64,000 bases of DNA. It comes from Nocardia uniformis NBRC 13702. Lineage in GTDB: Bacteria; Actinomycetota; Actinomycetes; Mycobacteriales; Mycobacteriaceae. The stretch lies in assembly GCF_001613345.1 (NCBI RefSeq), contig NZ_BDCE01000072.1:1-64000 (forward strand), read 5' to 3'. This document shows positions 57,997 through 64,000 of this stretch, piece by piece (the first letter of the stretch is position 1; every line of letters starts with the position of its first letter). Below the pieces are notes generated by a model. That model did not search any database. It was given only the letters and a program-made list of their open reading frames with translations, and was not told the DNA's origin. Both the position numbers and the translations under genes were made by a program.

Positions 57997-58988
57997 AGGT
58001 TCAGGCCGCGGCTTGGCGGCTGGGTGTATTCGCGGTGGTGATCGTCGCCGTACTGGCACTGGTGATCACGCTGATCGAACGACCCGTCTCCGGCAATACC
58101 GAAGCGCACGACGCGCTGTTCACCGACGCCAATGGCTTGAAGGTCGGCGATGACGTGCGCATGTACGGCGTGCAGGTCGGCAAGGTCAAGAGTATCGATC
58201 TGGACGGCACCTGGGCGCGAGTTCGGTTGACCGTCACAGACGATGCGCCGATCTACGACAACAGCACCCTCGCCATTCGCTACCAGAATCTGACCGGGCA
58301 GCGCTACATCGACCTGCAGCAGCAGCCGGTACCGGCCGCGCGCGTCGCGGCCGATGCCACCATCGGTGTCGAACAGACCGTGCCGTCCTTCGATGTGACC
58401 AGCCTGTTCAACGGCTTGAAGCCGGTGCTGCAAACCATTTCTCCGGAAGCGGTGAACCAATTCAGCGCCAGCATGGTCGCTTTGATCGAGGGTGATGGCG
58501 GCGGAGTCGGCCCGGCCATGGATGCCATCGGCAAACTCGCCTCCTACGTGGACAATCGCCAGCAGGTGATCGGCACCCTCATCCGCAATATGTCGGAGCT
58601 GTCGGACCGGGTCGGCGGCCGGGTGCACCACCTGGTGCCACTGTTGGCCCGGCTCACCGACATTTTCGAATCGCTGCGCGCCAATATCGGTGGGCTGGCG
58701 CAATTCGCGGTCACCGCGCCCTCGGTCCTCGGGCCCGTCGACTCGCTGCTGCGCACACTGGGGCTGGCCGAGGGCAGCGATGTGGACGCGCTGATCCAGC
58801 GACTGTTCCCCGATCCGGAGGAGGCCGTCGCGGTCTTCGGCAAGCTGCCCGCCGTACTGGCCGCCGCCGATGCCGCGCTACCGTCGCCGTCGGGCTGGAA
58901 GCCACAGTGCAGTAGGGGAACCGCGGAGATGCCCGGCGTGCTCCAGGTGCTCATCTCGGGACAGCAGGTGGTCCTGTGCAACAGCTGA
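57993..58988 (+). CDS. mceB: Mce family protein MceB
   Basis: A 331-residue protein with an N-terminal membrane segment (about 8-28), MCE domain (ALFTDANGLKVGDDVRMYGVQVGKVKSI, 40-120) and a helical body. ATG overlaps the mceA stop by four bases. Two Cys near the C-terminus (KPQCSRG and VVLCNS), as in other MceB proteins, may pair in the periplasm. Confidence 0.92.
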   Translation: MKVQAAAWRLGVFAVVIVAVLALVITLIERPVSGNTEAHDALFTDANGLKVGDDVRMYGVQVGKVKSIDLDGTWARVRLTVTDDAPIYDNSTLAIRYQNLTGQRYIDLQQQPVPAARVAADATIGVEQTVPSFDVTSLFNGLKPVLQTISPEAVNQFSASMVALIEGDGGGVGPAMDAIGKLASYVDNRQQVIGTLIRNMSELSDRVGGRVHHLVPLLARLTDIFESLRANIGGLAQFAVTAPSVLGPVDSLLRTLGLAEGSDVDALIQRLFPDPEEAVAVFGKLPAVLAAADAALPSPSGWKPQCSRGTAEMPGVLQVLISGQQVVLCNS

Positions 58989-60001
58989 AATTGCCCCGCT
59001 TCCTGGTTCGCGACGACCGGGTCATCGACGACGGCACCCGCAAGAAGCGGGAATTGCGGCGCGGCATTATCGGATCGGTACTGCTCGCGATCTGTCTGCT
59101 GGCCGCCGGTGCGCTGTATGTGGTGCCATTCGGAAAAGCCACCTACACAGTGGAATTGACCGAAGCGCAATCGGTGAAGGCCGGTGACGATGTGCGTATC
59201 GCCGGTATCTCGGTGGGAGAGGTGAAATCCCTCGAGCTGAAGCCGGACCGGGTGGTAATGCGTTTCACCGTCAACTCCAATGTGTTCGTCGGTGATCAGA
59301 CCTCCCTGGATATCCGCATGCTCACCGTGGTGGGCGGCCACTATGTGGCGATGTTCCCGGCGGGGGACGAACCGCTGGGCGACACCGCGATTCCGACCGA
59401 TCGCGTCCGGCTGCCCTACAGCCTCGTTCAGACGTTCCAGGACGCGGCCGCACCGCTACAGCAGATCGACGGCGATAGCCTGCACCGCAATCTGACCGCT
59501 CTCGGCAGCTCCCTCGAAGCCGCGCCGGATACCCTGCGAACCAGCCTCGCCACCGTCGGCAGCTATGTGGACGCCCTGAATCGGCAGCGCGACCAGGTAT
59601 CCAATGCCATTGCCGTGGCCGATGAGTACGTGGGCATGTACGACGGCGCGAAATCCGATCTGGGCCGATTGATGGACAATGCCAACCTGCTGGTCACGGT
59701 GCTGCTGGATAAGCACACCGAAATGGCCGAGGCCATCCGGCTGCTCAGCGATGTGCTGGGTCGGGTGGCGGTGCTGGGGCCGGTGTGGAACGACCAGCTG
59801 AAGACCAAGATCACCGACGCGGTCACCACCCTGCGGTCGCTGAGCGGGCAGTTCCAGCCGGTACTCAGCTCCGCGCAGAGCCTGCAGGAGAAGTTGTCGC
59901 AGTTGACGATTCCCGAGGGCGGGGTGGGTGTCGACCAGTCCGGGCAGACCATTACCGCGCCGAGCGCCGTCTGTGTGCCATTGCCCGGGAAGGACTGCTG
60001 A
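58976..60001 (+). CDS. mceC: Mce family protein MceC
   Basis: A 341-residue protein: short cytoplasmic start, membrane segment (about 28-48), MCE domain (TVELTEAQSVKAGDDVRIAGISVGEVKSL, 52-130), helical needle and a short tail ending VCVPLPGKDC with two Cys. Overlaps mceB by 13 bases in another frame. Confidence 0.92.
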   Translation: MQQLKLPRFLVRDDRVIDDGTRKKRELRRGIIGSVLLAICLLAAGALYVVPFGKATYTVELTEAQSVKAGDDVRIAGISVGEVKSLELKPDRVVMRFTVNSNVFVGDQTSLDIRMLTVVGGHYVAMFPAGDEPLGDTAIPTDRVRLPYSLVQTFQDAAAPLQQIDGDSLHRNLTALGSSLEAAPDTLRTSLATVGSYVDALNRQRDQVSNAIAVADEYVGMYDGAKSDLGRLMDNANLLVTVLLDKHTEMAEAIRLLSDVLGRVAVLGPVWNDQLKTKITDAVTTLRSLSGQFQPVLSSAQSLQEKLSQLTIPEGGVGVDQSGQTITAPSAVCVPLPGKDC

Positions 60002-61089
60002 TGTTCAAGCGCATGCTCGGATCGCAGGCTTTCATGTCCATTGCCGGTGCGGTGGTGGTCGTGATTGTGGCGGTGGTCGGCTATTTCGTAATGTTCGACC
60101 CGATGAAGAAGACGGTGGCCTACACCGCGATCATGCCGGACGCCGTCGGACTGTACGCGGGCAATAAGGTCACCATGCGCGGAATCACGGTCGGCACGGT
60201 CGATTCCGTCGAGCCTCGCGGTGGCAAGGTGACGGTCGGCTTCTCGGTGGATGCCCGGTATCCGGTGTACGCCGACGCCGCCGCCACCACTGTGGCGGAT
60301 TCCATTGTGGCCGACCGCAATCTGGCCGTGCTCTCCAGCGGCAAGGAGCGCGCGGTGTGGGATCCCGCGAAGCCCATTACCAAGACGCTCACCCCGAAGA
60401 GCATTACCGAAACCCTGACCGCGCTCGCCGATCTGTCTGCCGAACTCCAGCAGGCCGATGCCCCCGACGCTTTGGGTAGCGGTCTGGCCGCACTGGATGC
60501 GGCGACCCAGGGGACCGGGCAGGAGATCAACGACATCGTGCACCGGCTCGGGTCCGCCATGTCCGCGCCCGACGCCGATATCGGTCATCTGGTGGGTATT
60601 TTCGACTCCTTCGCCTCGGTGGCGGAAAAGGTCGAGGCGCACTGGGGCGATCTGCGCAGCATGCTGCTGCGCCTCGCGCCGGCGTTGAACAGCGCGAGTA
60701 CCGAATTGATCGGCCCCGGTGCCGTTTTGATCGACCGCCTGGGCGCGGTGCTGCCCATGATCAATGACCTGATCGTGCTCGCCGGTGATCCGATTATGGA
60801 CGCGCTCAATGACTCGTTGCCGCTGGTGCGATTGCTGCGCGCCAATGTCGGCTCACTGTCGGAGATCGTGCTGAAGATGCCGGTGATCGCCACTACGGCA
60901 CAGGCGATTACCGATCCCAATGGGGGTATCGCCTACGGATCACCGCGGGTGGCGCTGTCCGCACCGGAGGCCGACCAGGTGTGCGCAGCGCTCGAGGCGG
61001 TGTCGCCCGGACAGTGCCCGGGCGCCGAGGGCGGCATGGTCGATGTTCCTCTGGTTCAGCTGATGCTGGGAATGGCGGGTGCGCGATGA
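60001..61089 (+). CDS. mceD: Mce family protein MceD
   Basis: A 362-residue protein starting MFKRMLGSQAFMSIAGAVVVV (anchor about 10-32), MCE domain (AIMPDAVGLYAGNKVTMRGITVGTVDSV, 45-120) and a long helical body. ATG shares its first base with the mceC stop (TGATG). Two Cys near the end (QVCAAL, GQCPGA), as in MceB. Confidence 0.92.
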   Translation: MFKRMLGSQAFMSIAGAVVVVIVAVVGYFVMFDPMKKTVAYTAIMPDAVGLYAGNKVTMRGITVGTVDSVEPRGGKVTVGFSVDARYPVYADAAATTVADSIVADRNLAVLSSGKERAVWDPAKPITKTLTPKSITETLTALADLSAELQQADAPDALGSGLAALDAATQGTGQEINDIVHRLGSAMSAPDADIGHLVGIFDSFASVAEKVEAHWGDLRSMLLRLAPALNSASTELIGPGAVLIDRLGAVLPMINDLIVLAGDPIMDALNDSLPLVRLLRANVGSLSEIVLKMPVIATTAQAITDPNGGIAYGSPRVALSAPEADQVCAALEAVSPGQCPGAEGGMVDVPLVQLMLGMAGAR

Positions 61090-62147
61090 GGTCGAAGGTG
61101 TTGCGCCGCACCGGCGTTGCCGTACTCGCAGCCACGCTGCTGATCGGTGTCGGCGGCTGTGGATTCGATCCGTCCGCGGTGCCGATGCCCGGTACCACGG
61201 TGTCGGGATCGACCTACAAGATCCATATCGAATTCGACAATGTGCTGAACCTGCCCGCCAAGGCCAAGGTGATCGCCAATGGGGCACTGGTCGGCACGGT
61301 GGACGGGGTCCGCGTGGTGGATGCCGCCCGTGCCCCCGCCGGACGCGGCGGTTTCGTAGTGGTGGACGCCGATATCTCCACCTCGGTGCAACTGCCCGCC
61401 ACCACCGTGGCCGAGTTGCGGCAGAACACCGTGCTCGGCGATATCCACCTGGCGCTCACCACGCCGCCCGACGGTTTCGGCACCCTGCTGGGCGACGGCG
61501 GCACCATTCCCATCGACCGGACCGCGCCGCCGGTCCAACTCGAGGACACCATGGCGGCTCTGGCCGCGTTCACCCAGGGCGGTGCGATCAATCAGTTGCA
61601 GGACATGATCCATCGGTTCAATGCGGTACTGCCGCAGGATCCCAAGGAGACCCAGCGCATCGCGCAGGTCATGGCCGCCGATGCGGTCGATCTGGCCGCC
61701 AATCTGGATCAGGTGGATCTGCTGCTCAATGGTCTCGGCACCAATGCCCAGGTGCTCCACGACAAAGCGGACTTCCTGGACCACGAGCTGACCCAGGAGT
61801 CGGTCGATCAGATGAACGGTATCGCGCACTCCATCGACGGGGTGGCGGGGCTGTTCACCGCGCTCGGTCAGCTGGGTAGCTCGCTCACCTGGTTGGCTCC
61901 GGTCGCCTCGTCCGGTGACGCCGCCGCGAAAGCTTTCGTGCCGCTGGCGGTTTCGGGCAGTCCGCTGGATCTGTCCGCACCCGGCAATCTCAATACCCTC
62001 ATCGCGCTCCTGCGAGACAAGATCATTCCATTCTTCGAGCAGGGGGCGAAGGTGAATATCACCGATGTACAGGTGGATTCGGTCTCCAGGGACGATCAGG
62101 TGGATCGCATGGTTTCCACGCTGCGCATGATCGGAGCGGTGCGATGA
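61086..62147 (+). CDS. mceE: Mce family lipoprotein MceE
   Basis: A 353-residue protein that begins as a lipoprotein signal (MRSKVLRRTGVAVLAATLLIG) with lipobox VGGC and acyl-Cys at 26, then the MCE domain (YKIHIEFDNVLNLPAKAKVIANGALVGTVDGV). In each mce operon the fifth protein is the lipoprotein (LprK type), and this matches. Starts with ATGA overlap. Confidence 0.93.
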   Translation: MRSKVLRRTGVAVLAATLLIGVGGCGFDPSAVPMPGTTVSGSTYKIHIEFDNVLNLPAKAKVIANGALVGTVDGVRVVDAARAPAGRGGFVVVDADISTSVQLPATTVAELRQNTVLGDIHLALTTPPDGFGTLLGDGGTIPIDRTAPPVQLEDTMAALAAFTQGGAINQLQDMIHRFNAVLPQDPKETQRIAQVMAADAVDLAANLDQVDLLLNGLGTNAQVLHDKADFLDHELTQESVDQMNGIAHSIDGVAGLFTALGQLGSSLTWLAPVASSGDAAAKAFVPLAVSGSPLDLSAPGNLNTLIALLRDKIIPFFEQGAKVNITDVQVDSVSRDDQVDRMVSTLRMIGAVR

Positions 62148-63100
62148 AGTGGGGATCGATCGCGTCACTGACCGGAATCGCGGTGGTCACCGTGGTCGGC
62201 GCGAGCTATCTGACCTTCGGTGTGGTGCGCGCCGACCCGTGGGCCGAATTCACGCACGCCTCCATGGTGCTGCCGAATTCCGGTTCGCTGGAGGTGGGTT
62301 CGCCGATTCTGCTGACCGGCATCGAGGTCGGCGAGGTGACCTCGGTGCAGGGCGTCGCGGCGGGCGTGGAGGTCGGCTTCCGGCTTGACGCCGATCGACA
62401 GGTGCCCAGCGACAGCACCGTTGTCATCGAGCATCTCTCGGCGCTCGGCGAGCCATATGTGGAGTTCCGGCCCAACGGCGGCGGCGGACCGTATCTCACC
62501 GACGGGCAACGACTGGACGCGTCCACGGTGCGGCCGCCACTATCCATTCCCGAGGTGGCCCGGCTGGTCACCCAGACCATGAACCAGCTCGATCCAGCGG
62601 TCGTCGGTTCACTGGTGGACACCGTCGGCAAGGCGTTCATCGGGACCGACTCCGCCATGCCGCCGCTACAGCGGGCCGGTGATCTGCTCGCCGCGGCCAT
62701 TATGAGCCGCGAGCCCAAGATCGCGTCGCTGCTGAACAGCTTCCAGGCCACCGCCGCGGATATGGACGGCATGGGCGAAGCCACCGGCGCGGCCGCACCG
62801 GCCTTCGTGGAGTTCTCGCACGCGCTGACCGAGCTGACCGAAGCGGTCGGTAGACTCGTCGACGGCCGACCCGGCCCGCAGGACTACCTCGCGGAGGGCG
62901 GATTGGCCTCCTTCCTGGCACGGCTCGACGACTGGTTGCAGCAGGCCGGACCCGAATTGAAAACTCTCGCACCCACCCTGCGACCGCTGGCCGACGCCGC
63001 GCGCAGTACGGGACCTCGGATCGATATCAGCAGTCTGATTTCGCAGGCACTCGCCGATACCGGCGACGGTGCCGTGCGGGTGCGGGTCAACGTCAAGTAG
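62144..63100 (+). CDS. mceF: Mce family protein MceF
   Basis: A 318-residue protein, somewhat short for MceF (often 400-500): the C-terminal variable tail is absent. N-terminal membrane segment (8-28), MCE domain (ASMVLPNSGSLEVGSPILLTGIEVGEVTSV), helical needle. ATGA overlap with mceE. Ends in DGAVRVRVNVK. Confidence 0.92.
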   Translation: MKWGSIASLTGIAVVTVVGASYLTFGVVRADPWAEFTHASMVLPNSGSLEVGSPILLTGIEVGEVTSVQGVAAGVEVGFRLDADRQVPSDSTVVIEHLSALGEPYVEFRPNGGGGPYLTDGQRLDASTVRPPLSIPEVARLVTQTMNQLDPAVVGSLVDTVGKAFIGTDSAMPPLQRAGDLLAAAIMSREPKIASLLNSFQATAADMDGMGEATGAAAPAFVEFSHALTELTEAVGRLVDGRPGPQDYLAEGGLASFLARLDDWLQQAGPELKTLAPTLRPLADAARSTGPRIDISSLISQALADTGDGAVRVRVNVK

Positions 63101-63123
63101 TCCAGTAATAGAGGAGGAAGCGG

Positions 63124-63786
63124 ATGTCGAACGACACCGAACCGAAGCGGGTAGTCGACGCGGAGGCCGCTGCTGCCTCCGTCGAGCTGGGTAAGGGCGG
63201 TACCGACACCGCCGCGACCGTTCCGAGCGCGGCCGATGCCCCGGCGAGCCCCGGTCCCGCCGCCCGCAAGACCGTTTCGCTGCCCCTGTCCACCCTGGTG
63301 GCGGCCGTGGTCGCGGTTCTGATGATCGGCGCGACCGTGGTCACCACCGGCCTGTGGCTCAATGCCCGCGGCGAGCTCTCCGACCGCGACGCCAAGGCCG
63401 CCGCCGAACAGCACGCCGAACAGGTCGCCACCGATTACGCCCTCGGTGCGTCGAATATCAACTTCGCCGACCTGCCCGCCTGGCAGAGCCGCCTCAAGGC
63501 CAACACCACGCCGAAGCTGAGCAACCAGTTCGATGCCGCCGGACCGAAGCTCTCCGAGGCCCTGACCGTCCTGAAGTGGACCTCCAGCGCCACCCCGGTG
63601 GCCGCCAAGGTGATCACCCGCGACGGCGACGCCTACGTGGTCGATGTCTTTCTCGACGTCACCAGCACCAATGCCCAGAACCCGCAGGGCGTGAAGACCA
63701 CCGTCACCTACACCGTCACCGTCAACCCCGACGGCTGGCAGGTCGCGGACGTCGGCGGTATGGACCTGACCCTGCCCAAGCGCTAG
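63124..63786 (+). CDS. Mce-associated membrane protein (Mas)
   Basis: A 220-residue protein: disordered acidic N-terminus (1-45), one membrane segment (about 56-78, STLVAAVVAVLMIGATVVTT) and an extracytoplasmic domain with YALGASNINFADL and TVTVNPDGWQVADVGGMDL, the pattern of Mas proteins next to actinobacterial mce operons. They stabilise Mce complexes. GAGGAAG precedes the ATG. Starts 23 bp after mceF. Confidence 0.9.
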   Translation: MSNDTEPKRVVDAEAAAASVELGKGGTDTAATVPSAADAPASPGPAARKTVSLPLSTLVAAVVAVLMIGATVVTTGLWLNARGELSDRDAKAAAEQHAEQVATDYALGASNINFADLPAWQSRLKANTTPKLSNQFDAAGPKLSEALTVLKWTSSATPVAAKVITRDGDAYVVDVFLDVTSTNAQNPQGVKTTVTYTVTVNPDGWQVADVGGMDLTLPKR

Positions 63787-63830
63787 GCACCTGGTCGGAA
63801 GTTCCGGCCGCAACCCCCGCCATAGCCCCT

Positions 63831-63909
63831 CGTCATTCCGGCGTGCTTTTGGCCGGAATCCACACCTCCGCCGTGGTGGATTCCTGGCCGAAGACATGCC
63901 GGGATGACG
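63831..63909. repeat. Family A palindromic repeat, full copy
   Basis: Starts CGTCATTCCGGCGTGC and ends GCCGGGATGACG. Inner arms TTTTGGCCGGAATCCAC and a decayed GTGGATTCCTGGCCGAA. It lies between the mce operon and a minus-strand gene, a convergent gap. Confidence 0.88.
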
Positions 63910-63937
63910 GGGGCTGCGCCGCACCCGTGCGTGAACC

Positions 63938-64000
63938 TCAGTAATTCAGCGGGCTGATCCGCGCCAGGGTCCGGGCCGAGCCGTCCACCTCGAGCTGGAT
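63938..64000 (-). CDS. 3' end of an unidentified gene (runs off the right edge)
   Basis: The last 20 codons read IQLEVDGSARTLARISPLNY followed by TGA. Codon use fits a real gene, but the piece is too short to identify. It converges with the mce operon. Confidence 0.55.
   Translation of the reverse strand: MQLEVDGSARTLARISPLNY

Noticed and set aside
1..64000. tRNA, rRNA or known riboswitch
   Set aside because: No TPsiC-like GGTTCGAATCC, no rRNA segments and no recognised riboswitch core were seen in the gene-free gaps.

Overview
The window reads as a high-GC actinomycete of the mycolate-containing order, most probably Nocardia. Most genes between about 1.4 and 39.9 kb follow the order of Mycobacterium tuberculosis Rv1322A-Rv1343c: methylmalonyl-CoA epimerase, fadA4 thiolase, thioredoxin-like Rv1324, glgB, glgE, glgP, dinG, pncB, clpS, Rv1332, Rv1333, mec-cysO-cysM, rhomboid, Rv1339, rphA, rdgB, Rv1342c, Rv1343c. 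Other signs are frequent GTG starts, ATGA/GTGA gene overlaps and a complete mce operon. No rRNA, tRNA, CRISPR array, insertion sequence or phage gene was seen. The genus is an inference; no marker gene lies in the window.

Region 1 (1-9.8 kb): a tandem-repeat tract, a DivIVA-domain coiled-coil protein, epimerase and thiolase, small membrane and secreted proteins, a TrpB2-like enzyme, glgB and a class II glutamine amidotransferase. Region 2 (9.8-20.2 kb): glgE, then a tightly coupled six-gene minus-strand operon (11904-19189). It encodes two acyltransferases with the Pap motif HX3DX14Y, a third condensation-like acyltransferase, a GT1 glycosyltransferase and a DrrA/DrrB-type ABC exporter. It sits inside the glycogen block, where M. 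tuberculosis has nothing comparable. I think it is a candidate biosynthesis-and-export locus for an acylated glycoside, and the best lead for an undescribed system.

Region 3 (20.2-39.9 kb): glgP, a purine-type permease, DoxX, DinG, a phosphoesterase, an NAD-salvage pair (pncA, pncB), clpS, the Mec/CysO/CysM cysteine pathway, rhomboid, an Rv1339-like MBL enzyme, RNase PH and RdgB. CysO here ends in Gly-Gly-Ala-Arg, so its terminal diglycine is masked. Region 4 (40-54.8 kb) is accessory: an SDR, a divergent SigA-family sigma factor, a TetR regulator with an MFS pump carrying a C-terminal winged-helix domain, a flavin monooxygenase with a PadR regulator, lipid and redox enzymes, a LysR/SnoaL pair, two proline-rich surface proteins, a VIT-family protein and a cation/proton exchanger. 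Region 5 (55.2-63.8 kb) is an mce operon (yrbEA, yrbEB, mceA-F, one Mas protein). A partial gene runs off the right edge.

Two non-coding repeat families stand out. Family A is a palindromic element of up to about 90 bp with eleven full, half or decayed copies in gene-free gaps; several carry short tandem arrays (30, 41 or 22 bp) growing from their ends. Family B is a 125-bp element with two copies at equal orientation just upstream of rph and the cation exchanger gene, and a partial third copy inside a duplicated tail of the MBL gene.
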